64,000 nt of DNA, taken from the NCBI RefSeq assembly GCF_022605725.1, contig NC_065552.1, positions 31,383,879 to 31,447,878 of the forward strand, in the 5' to 3' direction. The DNA comes from Anthonomus grandis grandis (lineage: Eukaryota > Arthropoda > Insecta > Coleoptera > Curculionidae). A model generated the notes under the pieces. That model saw only the letters and a list, made by a program, of their open reading frames with translations, ran no database searches and was not told the origin of the DNA. The position numbers and the translations under genes were made by a program. Of the stretch, positions 48,590 to 59,878 are shown in pieces (position 1 is the first letter of the stretch; each line of letters starts with the position of its first letter).

Positions 48590-50100
48590 AAGCAGACTTA
48601 ATTCCTGTATATAAAACTTGTATCCCTAAATTTATTTACGAGACTAAGGTGCTCTTGTACCCTAGCTGACACTTTTCTTCCAGATTGTCCTACATAAACA
48701 GCAGAACAATCTGCACATTGTAGGCAATATACACCAGATTTAAAGAGACGGTCTGGTTTATCTAAAGTCTTCATTAAGTTATTTTTAAGTGAATTAGTTA
48801 TCTTAAAAGCTACACTAACAAGAGGCTTTAAAAATTTGGCTACTTGTTGCGCAATACCACCAAAATAGCTTAAGCATCTAGAATTTTTAAAATTTTGTTC
48901 AGTATGATAGTTTGTACCTTTTATAAAATTTGAAGTAAAGGCTGTACAATTTGTGTAAAGAAAAATTATTATTTAAAGCATTCTTTTAGAAAAGCTTCGA
49001 TAAAGGTAATTTAAAAAGGCGATAAAATAGAGAATTAAAATCAGAAAATATATGTTGATGGGGTGAATTAAAATTACATTGAATAACGTTGTCAGTGGAT
49101 GACAGTTTTCTGTATACTTCGAACAAGACATTGTTGGAATTTCTTTAAGGAAACAGATCTAAAAAGGTAGTTTTTTATCTGATTTCTTTTCCAAAGTAAA
49201 TGCTATATTATGATAAATTGAATTGACAAAAGTTAAGAAATCGGAAAGAGCCTCATCGCTGGCCATCCGTAAACTTTTGTATGTAATGCAAAGCAACTGG
49301 ACATCATCTGTTGCTCCAAGTCATTCATAAAAACCTCGCTTAGAAAAGGTGAAAGACAAAAACCCATAGCAAGACCTGAGCATCCGGTCATCAAACTTAA
49401 AGAAATTCTGCTAAATATGACTAGTTTGGGAAGTTTTGTGGAAATAAGGAGTTTTTTAATAATGATGGTAATACAGTCCTGTGAGGGTATACTGGGGAAA
49501 AGATTTTTAACGACCAAGGAAAGTAAAATGGCGTCTTCTGGGATTACAAAATTTTTAGGTTATTTACAAATTCTATTCTTGAGAGAATATATATTATGAA
49601 AACCAGAAGTCTTTCTTAAGACATTATTGAGCGACGCGGATAATTTGTAACAAGGCGAATCCATAATAGAAACAACAGGTCTAATTGTTATCCTTATGTA
49701 TTTTGGGTAAAACATACAAAAGTGGTGTTTTAGGGTTCATGGAGTATAAGTTAGACTTGGAAGTTCCAAAATATTTCTCTATCTAACCTACTTTGTACTT
49801 TATTGAAAAAATTACATGTAGGATCTTTATTAACCATAGCAAAGTCATCAAACGAATGAAACTCGGTCACCTTAGAAGATTTATTCATGACCACCAAGCA
49901 CGAACCTTTATCAGCTTTAGTCAATAGCAAATTATAAGATTTGATTTTGTTCTTAAGAGAAAGCAAGTGGGTTCTACTGACATTATTTGATGGAAAATCT
50001 TTACCTGAATTTAAGAATTTAAAAAACCCCATTCAAAGATGCGTAAATGATTTTTTCACCTTCGAGCCAGGCCTCATCTTTTATAATCTTAAAAATCTTT
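48590..50100 (-). pseudogene. Penelope-like RT and GIY-YIG endonuclease, broken
   Basis: On the - strand: NLLLTKADKGSCLVVMNKSS (RT N-terminal motif), VVKNLFPSIPSQDC (equivalent to DVxSLFTNIP) and GCSGLAMGFCLSPFLSEVFM (the GLAMGxPLSP motif). After a frameshift near 49255, SDEALSDFLTFVNSIYHNIA leads into KLPFxDL. At 48780-48620, KSGVYCLQCADCSAVYVGQS and GRKVSARVQEH form the GIY-YIG-like region. The catalytic YVDD is not intact (VYGWPAMRL). Multiple frameshifts and stops are present. Confidence 0.88.
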
Positions 50101-50239
50101 ATCATGGATTGTCTTGCTACAGACGATCTTTACGAATGATGAAAATGTTGAAATGTGTATTTATTATTTTTTTTATTGAGTCGATGTTTTTTTGTAACTT
50201 TTATTTATTTTTCCGCATATAATCACCGTCTTCTTTTCC

Positions 50240-50275
50240 CTGACGATGAATTAAATATAATTCAAAACGTTGGCC
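50240..50275 (+). ncRNA. Hammerhead-like hairpin motif at the Penelope-like element
   Basis: CTGACGA (50240-50246), T, stem GAATT/AATTC, then AAAAC in place of GAAAC and GTTGG. It sits at the 5' side of the element but on the opposite strand. The loss of the G makes activity unlikely. Confidence 0.3.
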
Positions 50276-50290
50276 TAGAAAACAATTGTT

Positions 50291-52914
50291 TTCTTTAGTT
50301 TTGATCAATAAACCCCCAACCACGTCATTTACTTAATATGTTTTAAGTTTCTTTCTATTTATTATAATTATTTATTTTTAATTATTCTCGTTATGTGTTA
50401 GAATGTGGAAGTGTTATAGTGGAAGAATACTAGTGAAAACTGAGTATTACTAAAGTAAACTCCGCCTTTTTTTCTATTTATTCTTCTAGTAATTTTATGT
50501 TTTTATTGACAGAAATAAAGAGTAGAGTTCATAATGGTATTAAATTAGTTGTTAAGTAGGGAGCACGTAATAAAAAACTTTAACTACCTGGAAAATATAA
50601 AAAATCATTTTAAAATGCTTAGAAGTCATAATGAGTTAGCGATGTTAAGAGCTAAAATGATAAGACGAAATCTTAAAAACGCTAAAGCTAAAAAATACTT
50701 CTAATAAAAATAAATACATGTTTTACTTTAAATTTTAAAAAATGCACTTTTGTCTGTTTTGACCTTCATATCAAACAAAGCATGAGCCGCTACTGAAGTT
50801 TTATTAGAACCATTGGATGCTTCTGTTAAATCATTTCATCTGATCCTCTTAAATCATTTCACAGGAGTTTTACCCTATTTTAATGACGGTTTTATAACGG
50901 CTGGTTGTTTATGGGGTGTAACATAAGTGTATAACTTTAATTTTAAAATGTCACATAACGATCCGTAACTCATAACCTGGCTTCTTTCATCGTTTCCGAG
51001 CTATATTTAGAGTGATGTTCCTAGGGATGCCTAGGGATGAAAAATGTGCCAAATTTATTTGACATTTAGCAATAGCATAGCCATTGCTTTTTATTTGCTT
51101 TAAATATTTATTTTATGGAATTTATTTTCTTGTAAAACATTTAGTGTTTATAAATGTGTTGTAAACTAGAGTAGTTGTTTATTTATGATTTTTGAACTCA
51201 GTTTTAATACTCCAAAATTTTTTTTTGCGGATGTCCCAATGTTTTACAGGTTTGCGTCTTCTGTCGATGCCTGTCATTGGCTTCAGAAGAATTTTAGTAC
51301 TTTCCTAAGATGGTGTTGTGATAATGAAGAGTAATTGAGATTTACCAAATAAACTTACTTAGTACTCACTTTTAGAACTTACCTCAGTGGCCCAGTGAAA
51401 GACCTTGGAGTTACACTGGAGTTATGTACCGTGTATCATGTATGTATGTGTTATGTATGACATATAAGCGTAAAAAATTCTGTTTTTCTAAAATAGCTTC
51501 TATGGCCTAACCACAATAATATGTCATGATCAGATTCGACAGCTGCTAAATCATTAAAGATTTGTGGTTTTCTGGTAAGGTGTATCTCTGATTTTAATGA
51601 AGTAAATGCTATTAATATTGGCTTTTATTATATCATAATACTCGAGCGTCATTGCATTAAACTGAGCAAGATAGAAAATCATCAGAGAAGATTTGTAAAG
51701 TAACGGCACTTTTTTAGAGTGTCGCTGGCCTAGGAAAACGTAAGAGTTATCTTAAGTAATAAAATCGATTGTTCTGAATTATTAATTTGTTTGTATTTTC
51801 TTATACCTATGAAACATCTCTTTAAAACTGCACTTTGTATTTTGCGAATACACGCACTAATATCAATATTGTAAAAATTTTGGCATTTTTAATGTGAGAG
51901 ATTTCCAACAATCAAAATTTTGAATTTTTTCAAAAAACGTTAAATTTATTGAGAAATATAAAAAAATCTTAAATTATTTTAAAAATGTTTATAATATATC
52001 TTTTTTTATCTCATCGAGTATAAATTTAAATTTTACTTTATTTATAGAAATATTCTTATAGGAAATTAGTAATATACACATATATTATTCAAAAATAAAT
52101 ATTAAAAGATGAAACTTTATTTCAAATGCGATATTATGAATTACATGCATTAATATTTTGGACGGATTTAACGAGATCGTTAGCGAAGCCTTTGCCATTC
52201 CATATGTACTAGAAGTAGATGACGTTTTTAATTGCTATTAACTAGGCTTATTGTTTTATACTGCAGAAAACTAAAGTATAAAACAATTGTAATTGTAGCA
52301 GAAACAATACAAATTAAATACGATGAGCTCATTTTAAGTTGCCTCTGAATTTTAAATTAATATTATGTACCCCAAAAATATCAGTTAATTAAGGCCGATA
52401 AAGGGGAAAATAAAAATTAATTCATCGCTACTAAATGAATTTATTCCCTTATGTTACCGTACATACCACAATATATTAGTCACCGAATTTGTGACGATTT
52501 TACTGTGACAACTAAAAATAACATGAAATTATGTACCCAAAATAAAAACTTTCACTTATTTTAAAAAAGTACATCTGGCTTTTATCTAAAGCGGTTATTA
52601 ATAGTTTTTTTCGGGAATTACGAAAGTTATGAACCATGTTATTTCTATTAGAGTACTGCCTAAGTTTTTTTAATGTATTATTTATGTTCAGCTTCCTATA
52701 AGAATTAATTTGGTTTTACGTAAGGACCTTCGAAAGTCAAATATTTAAACTTCAAGCTTAGAATTCGATTAAGAGCTCTTGGTGGATTACTGCAAAAATT
52801 AAAATGGTTGGTATTACATTTGTTATTTGTTTTAATTGTATGCACTAGAGCCAAGGATAATATAGAAGTATTTTTAGAAATATTTTAGTTGTTTCTCGAA
52901 GGGTCATCTTGTAT
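50291..52914. other. AT-rich stretch, no recognised gene
   Basis: No coding block, repeat pair or RNA gene recognised on either strand. Confidence 0.45.
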
Positions 52915-53985
52915 ATGTATTGATTATCCCTGGTTTATAATGGGTGACTTTAATTGTAGAATGGGAAACTTGAAGATATTTCTATAGAAGAGCTACAAGG
53001 TATAGCAAAGTATGGCCTCTCGATGCACCAAGGACGTGAACGTTGATTCTAGAGGAACTAAGCTTGTTTATTTGATGTCCTGTGTTTAATTTCCTTGGTA
53101 GGCTTAATGGTAGATTTCGGAGCGATAACCCTGATCAGTTAACTTTCTGTAGTCAAGGTATTAGAACAAAGGGTCTTTTTTGCAAATAGTTGTGGTCTGC
53201 CATACATATCAGACCAGACTTTAAAGTTTACCATGATTACTTAATGGGCGATCACTTTCTTATATGTACGAAAATCAAAACTATAGACAATATTTTTATA
53301 AATTCTAAAAATGGCATGCAGATTGTATTCTCCAGCATACCATATATTAAATGAAATAAAACTATTTCAATCTGTCTTAAAACGCAATATTTTTTAGCAA
53401 TAAAATTTCAGTAAGCAATAGGTAGAACATACAATAAAGTTTGTACCACGGTTTACGAGATCCAAAATTCGGGATGTATAAGGAAAGCGATCTCTAAGAT
53501 TGCGTGGTTGAATGTCCAATTAGATTAGAAAGAAATAATGTAAACTACCAAACTAAACTTTGCAAAAAAAACAACTTTTCACCTATCTATCGACGACAGT
53601 TTATTGATGCTCAAAAAATCTAGGTACTCCGTAACTATCAAAACCAAAAAAGGAACATCACAAACATATGGCTTTTATTTTATGTAATGCAAAAAACCTG
53701 TTACGTTTTGTCGCTTAGTCAACACCTTAATAAGTGAAAACCTGTTGCGCACAATTTAAATAAACAAAGTTGGGAAGATTTTTTCACGCAAGTTTACCCT
53801 GTTGATAATTTAAAAAATTATTCTTAGTTTCAGTGGAAAATATGGTCCAATTCTTGACTCTGCTATAATAATACAAGAACTTTGTCAACCCCTGCCGAGA
53901 TGCACAAATAATATAACTCCAGAAAATTATCAAATTGCTTATGAGCTTCTAAAAGCTTTGCCAGAAAAATAACAAACTTTGAAGG
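52915..53985 (+). pseudogene. Non-LTR retrotransposon endonuclease and linker remnant
   Basis: The + strand reads YPWFIMGDFNCRMGNL (endonuclease motif with catalytic Asp and Asn), SRGTKLVYLMSC, RFRSDNPDQLTFCSQG and DYLMGDHFLICTKIK (catalytic His motif). The linker follows, with FAKKTTFHLSIDDS, KTKKGTSQTYGFY and NPVTFCRLVNTLISENLL. Stops interrupt most blocks. The reverse transcriptase is not present downstream. Confidence 0.72.
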
Positions 53986-54480
53986 TCTTGGCTTCTATGG
54001 GCACTATCGGGAAAATTCCAACGGTTTTGACTTAGTTTTGTCCTTCTAAATTTAACGAGAACATCTGTAAGTTTGTACCTCTTATATGCTGAGATCTTGC
54101 ATTTTTAGAGTCCATTTTTAGGTTCAAGAACGAGGTCGAATAATTACTTTTTCCGAATTGTCAAAGTTCTTTCATTCCTTTAGTTCTGCTATTAGTATCC
54201 CGTTATAATTCGGTGTTTTCGTGATGTAGGTTATACGAGCAAGCCGCTGGTATAGTTCGAATTCGAAAAAAACTGAATTTTTGGTGAAAAAATTCTAAGG
54301 GGGGGGGGGGGTATATCTGAAAAATTAAAAAACAAACTTTGGAGGTCGATATCTTGGTCGATAACTTTGAGGGTTTTAACTTAGTTTCATCCTTATAAAT
54401 CCAACGAGACTAACCGCAAGTTCGTTTCTCTCATATTAGCTGAGATCTCGCCTTTTTGGGGTCCATTTTTGGGTTGGGAA
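53967..54480. repeat. Direct repeat pair, about 160-bp units, offset about 360 bp
   Basis: Copy A (about 53967-54128) and copy B (about 54327-54474) share ACAAACTTTG(A/G)AGGTC, GTTTTGACTTAGTTT-type sequence, TGAGATCT(T/C)GC and GTCCATTTTT(A/G)GGTT. A G10-11 run sits between them at 54300. Confidence 0.7.
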
Positions 54481-57400
54481 ACATGAAACACGCAAAAAAA
54501 TTACGTGTCTGAGCGATGTTCAACCAGATTGTTATATGTTAATACGTTTACCTGTAACAGATATTTTTCCAGTCTTTTTGGACACACTGTATAAATATAA
54601 TATAAAAAAAGTTTCAAACTGACAAAAAAGATAGCAAATGTAACAGTGTTCGTTACTAAGAACACTATGCTCTCTATAAGTAATCTACATTTTGTAATCT
54701 ATACAATGTTGTACATCTGTGTTTGTCCTTCCCTTGAAACATAGGTACGATGTTAAAAAAGTTATGTGTTTTATATTTGTGATATCCTCATGACAACATT
54801 TGGTCATCTGGGTAGTGGTTTAAATTTTTTTCGAAGATAACACATCTTATTTCCACTACTTATTACTTGATATATAAAATAGTACATATGTTGTTTGCTT
54901 CTATTTATCATTATAAGTATTTTTTGTCTATTAAGGTAAGGTGTTATATTCTGCCTGTAGGCTATTTTATAAGATAACCTCATACGACAGTTTTGATTTT
55001 TTTAAGACTTTTCTATTTTATATATTATAGAACTACCATAGGCAACGTCGGAATAATCAAACAAGGGTATTACATAAACAGTATTTTTGTTTTTGCAGTA
55101 AATCTTTTTTCAAGTTGTAAATATTTTTGAGCCTGAGATATGCTATAGTAAATTTATTGTTTACATGATGTTGAACAGATAATTCCTAATCAAAGATAAT
55201 TCCTAGATGTTTGAAGCACTGGTATTATGCCATTATTTATTAATATCTGAAAAACATTTTTTTTGTTTTTGTTTGTTGTCTATCTTTACTAGCTTTATCT
55301 TTACTTATGATCAATATTTGTGATTTTTGTGCATTTAATTTTAGGTTTTAATTTTTTGAATGTAAACATATTCTGTTTAATTCAGAAATAAGTTTTTCTT
55401 TGTCTTATAGGATGGTAAATATATTTATATGAATGGTAAGTTGAGGGTGGTCTGCAAATTGATTAAACTTACAAAATTCAAAACGCTTATATATGTCAGC
55501 ATATAAATCGCGAATAAAAGAGGCGAAACATAACTATAACGGAATTATATGAACAATAAAAAAATTTAATTTAATTAAATGAAATTCGATTTAAGATAAA
55601 CTGTTTATAAAGTACATCAGATTTTAATATTTAATTGCTTTTGATTCCAAAAATATTGCAAAAAAAAACGAATTTGAGATTATGATTCCTTATATTTTAT
55701 ATTTTTTATTATGCAACGAACAATAATAAAATCTAGTTTTCAAATTTCCTTATAGTATTTTTGTTTGTGGGTGAAAAAGGTGAAAAAATTAAATAAAACA
55801 ATAAGAAAAGTTTCGTGTCACGAGAATATTACCCATTGAGGCAAATTATCACCCCAATAAAATAGATATTAAGATAAAACCACAGAGACGAAAGATCTCC
55901 CCTGCCATAAAACCTAAATATACCCTCATAATTAAGCTAAAGTGGGCGAAAAAAAAACGATAACACGACTTAAGGGCACCATGACCCAAAGTTAATAATA
56001 AAACACGCATCCGACGACTCTTGTTTACCACTTGGGCTTTTCTATTAATTTGTCAGTCTATAATTAACACCAAACAAAAATAATCCCGCTTGCATCAGGT
56101 CCATATGCCACACTCGGTTTCTAATATAGAACGTATGTCGTAGTAAAATCTGGACCCTCTGGAAGAATGCCAGTTTTAAGGCGCACCCGCCTCTATTACT
56201 CAGTTTAAAGGTGATTAAGTGACGTGCGCCATTTTCGTTTTGTGAATAACTCGAGAAATATGTGAATTTTGGACTTTTTTAAGACTATTTCGAGTGACTT
56301 TTTCAACGATAAAAGGACTGTAATAGTGTGTACTAATTATTTAGTACTTATATATACACGCAACAGTGGATTATATTAAATATTAATATCGTGATATCTG
56401 GCAGCCATTTTTACTGTCACCCAGGAAGTACCCAGTGTGTTCTAATTTTGATAATAATTTATAACAAATTTGTCGTGATTAAAATACTTACTATAATTGG
56501 CTAAAATACAAGAGCTTTGCATGAAAGAACCAACTCTTAGTCTAAATTTAAAATTTGTTTTGTTTGGCGCCTATAATCAGCTAAATAAATGTAGTTTATA
56601 AAAGAAGGATTTTTCAGGCATGCGCCTCAGTTTAGTCAAATGGTGAAACTGTTATATCTAAATACAAAGGCCATTATTTATAAGAATATTTTTGGGGCTA
56701 TATACAATGGATGATTTTAAAATTATACGCATCTAAAACTTTATGGACAAGTAAACTAATTACCTCGTATTAGTCAAAGCTCAGTAAGCGACATTTAAAC
56801 GAAATAGCGATTAGCTATGCAACATAATATATTTACAAAAAACAAATTTTATATTAACATTTGATTTTTTTATTGTCACAGTTATTGTATAAAAAATTCA
56901 CAATTTACTTTATTTATATTAAATACTGGCACTAGCGAGAGAGCTTGAGATTGCAAAATAAAATATACGACTGCTACTGGCGAAAACTAAAAGATATTTT
57001 TGAAGGAATTATTATTAATGTCACATTTAATAGCGGGCATGACTTATGTATATGCTATATGAGACCAACTTTTATGATACGTTTTTATTGATAATTAAAT
57101 ATTTTTATTAAAACATATCTAAAAATACAAAACACAAGCCTTATAAACGTAATTAAAAAAAAGGATTTACAAGAATAGACATTTGAAAAGAAGCATTAAT
57201 AAGTAAAAATTGTGACAGTTTCCCTTAAAAAGCTTTGTTTTTTTGCGCTATGGTATTGGAGCTAGAATATGTACAGGTTTTGCAAATTAAAATAAAATAA
57301 TGACGGATATTTCATAAACCGTTTGCTGAAAAAAAAACGTTAAACCTCTTGCGAGGGTCTTCACCAATCCCATCTTAAATGGAAATAGGACTCAGGTGGT

Positions 57401-59878
57401 ACTTTATGGTAAAGCGGTACCTTATATCAAATTCTCTTTTCAATATATTTAGGTTTTTTAAAGTATATAAGTCGTTTTTAAGAAAATAAGAAAAGAAGAA
57501 CAATGATAATGAAAAAATAAAAGATTTCTCAATCTATCGCTTTATAAAAAAAATTATAATCCTTATTTTCAATCTAGCTTTATATCACCCGCAGGAGTGA
57601 ACAAATGACAGAAAGTATCTCGTGGGCATACTTCATTTTAATAGTCAAATCATTTCAATAAATCCAACAACAAATTAGGGAAATTAGGGTTTTCTATATT
57701 TCTCATTACATTTATGAACCAAAACTGTGTTTCCTTAGAAGTTCAGTGTATTTACATTTACAATTTGTTTAAATTAAGTATCTCATAGGGTTTTGTCGGT
57801 GACTAAATTTTGTTACGATCTTTATTCTGCTACAGAAAGAGTATCGCTGAACTCATTATAAAAATGGTAAATGTACTAATATTGCAGCACAGGTATTTAA
57901 GGAAATGATAAATAAGCATGTTCACCAAACATAAATTAATCAGGGTGGTAGTCAGAAAACCAATCGCACGAATTCGAAGGACAATAAGACCGTAGGGTCT
58001 TATACATTAGGCAATTAGTTACCATTAGTTTATGGCATATTTCGTACCTATATTTGAAGAATTTTAAGGACATTGAAATTTTATCATCATAGATTTATGA
58101 AATTTAACAAGTCATCAAATGAATTGCGTCAGTGGATCGTTGATGAACATCAGGTCATATACAGTTTCGAAACTTTATTGTATGAATGCAGTCGGTCAAC
58201 ACTTTGAACACTTATTATCATGAATTGATACAAACTGTTTTCACAGTCCTATACTATTAGTGGAGGACTGGCTTCACAAATTTGACCATTAAACGAAGAA
58301 AAAGATATAAAATTCGTGTGACGTGACTTACACATTCTAGCCTCACATTTCGCTTAAAAAATAAGTGGTACACAAAATTTTGAATAAAATAATGATTTTA
58401 AATTATTAAGCTGGTAAAAAAGAGCCCTAGCGCCCATTAATCACTTAAAAAAGCTTCTTAGGGGAAATTTGTTTTAACGAACTAGTGTTTTAGAATCATT
58501 AAGTATTAATGAAATCAAACAAATGCTCTTAATGCTGGTATATCAGAGACTGACATAACCTACTTTAATCAGATTATAATTAATGTTTACCATTTTATAG
58601 TGCATTTTACTAATGTTGCAATCCTTACATACTGAATTTCCACTAAATGATAAAAGTCAGCAATCATGACGCGACGAAATTTTATCATCTAAATTCAACA
58701 TTATCCCTAACTCCATGGTCTTTTATAGTTATCGTCAACAATCTTGGATAAACTAGCCATATAAAATTACACTATAAACTGATTTGTACACTCTATGACC
58801 GAAGTATATAAAAATGCATCATCCGTCACAGTGCAAAAAAATAATGTATCTCGCGATTTCGGGAATAATTCAGCCGGGAATGTGAAAAGAAACATGATCG
58901 TCTTACTGTTGTGTGTGATGATGAAAATCGTGGAATACGGGGGTGGGAATACCCCCCAAAATCAGCAAAATAGGCCGAAGTGTAAGAGGTATAGGAGACA
59001 ACATCGGAGAAGACATGAACATAAAGGTAAACCATAGAAGAGTTTAATTTTTCTGCTTACAGAGGCATATTAAATTAAGAAAATACTGAAAATAATGTTT
59101 AAACATATAACTTGGAATTTTAATTTATCTATAAACATTAACGTATAAATAGATGTACAATATAAAAAAACAGCATGGGAGAGGGGAAGATCTATTAAGT
59201 TTAATAAAATATAATTAAATTGTTAACATAGTTTTAATCTGGATCACAATCAAACTTAAGAAAATTGGTTTCTTTTCAGAAAGAAAACTTTGTCCTTTGC
59301 TGAATACATAGAAAATAGATTAAAAGTTCTTAAAATAATTAAAAAAAGTTTAAACTTTTAATAGTCGAGCATCTTCTAGCATATAAGCTGAGAAGTTACA
59401 TACTTATTTGTTATAAATATCATAAAATCTTTAAGAATTAATGCAACTTGGAGTGCCTTTTAAGAAATATCTTCAATTGCTTGTTTTCTTATTGTTGTTT
59501 ATCCACATTTTCATTTTTCAATACAATTATTTTATTTGTTTAAACTGTTTAAATCTTGTTTATATTTACAAGTGTTTGGTATTGATTTTTGACTTCTTGT
59601 TGCCTTAACCTTTAAACTCTTTGAAAATATTTGGGCGTTATGAAAAAAACTTGGATATTAAAAAAATTATATTTCCAAAGTCACGTTGCGATTTTGTTCT
59701 CCGGATCCGGTCGATATTAATTTTTATGGCTGATACAATCAGTATAACAAATATATTAAAAAAATATAATCGAAATGTTATTTCTCTTTTATCTTTTAAT
59801 CTCCGCTACCTTTTTTTGTGTTTGCAATTATTTCGAACATTGATAATTTCTGAGCCTTTTCGATATTATTTGAAGAGT
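54481..59878. other. Long AT-rich stretch with little structure
   Basis: A mariner-type end (GTCTTTTTGGACACACTGTA) is seen at 54575-54594 without a clear partner. A GC-richer block at 56120-56300 and a small + frame at 58795-59037 (80 residues, basic C-terminus) match nothing I recognise; either could be an untranslated or unknown exon. No other feature supported. Confidence 0.45.

Larger units (their letters stand above)
48500..50290 (-). mobile_element. Penelope-like retroelement with an inverted partial copy at its end
   Basis: The main copy is on the - strand. It has an N-terminal segment, a reverse transcriptase and a GIY-YIG-like nuclease end. At 48508-48590 the + strand repeats, in inverse orientation, the N-terminal segment found at about 50030-50110 (GATTTTTAAGATTAT(T)AAAA, then CATTTACGCAT). 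The terminal inverted arrangement is typical of Penelope-like elements. The copy is degenerate. Confidence 0.82.

Noticed and set aside
56120..56480. Possible promoter or 5' untranslated exon
   Set aside because: Only composition supports it; no core promoter element, start codon context or downstream exon was recognised.
58795..59037. 80-residue + strand frame with an Arg-rich C-terminus and a donor-like end
   Set aside because: Could be an exon of an unknown gene, but there is no resemblance, no partner exon and no clear acceptor, so it is not called.
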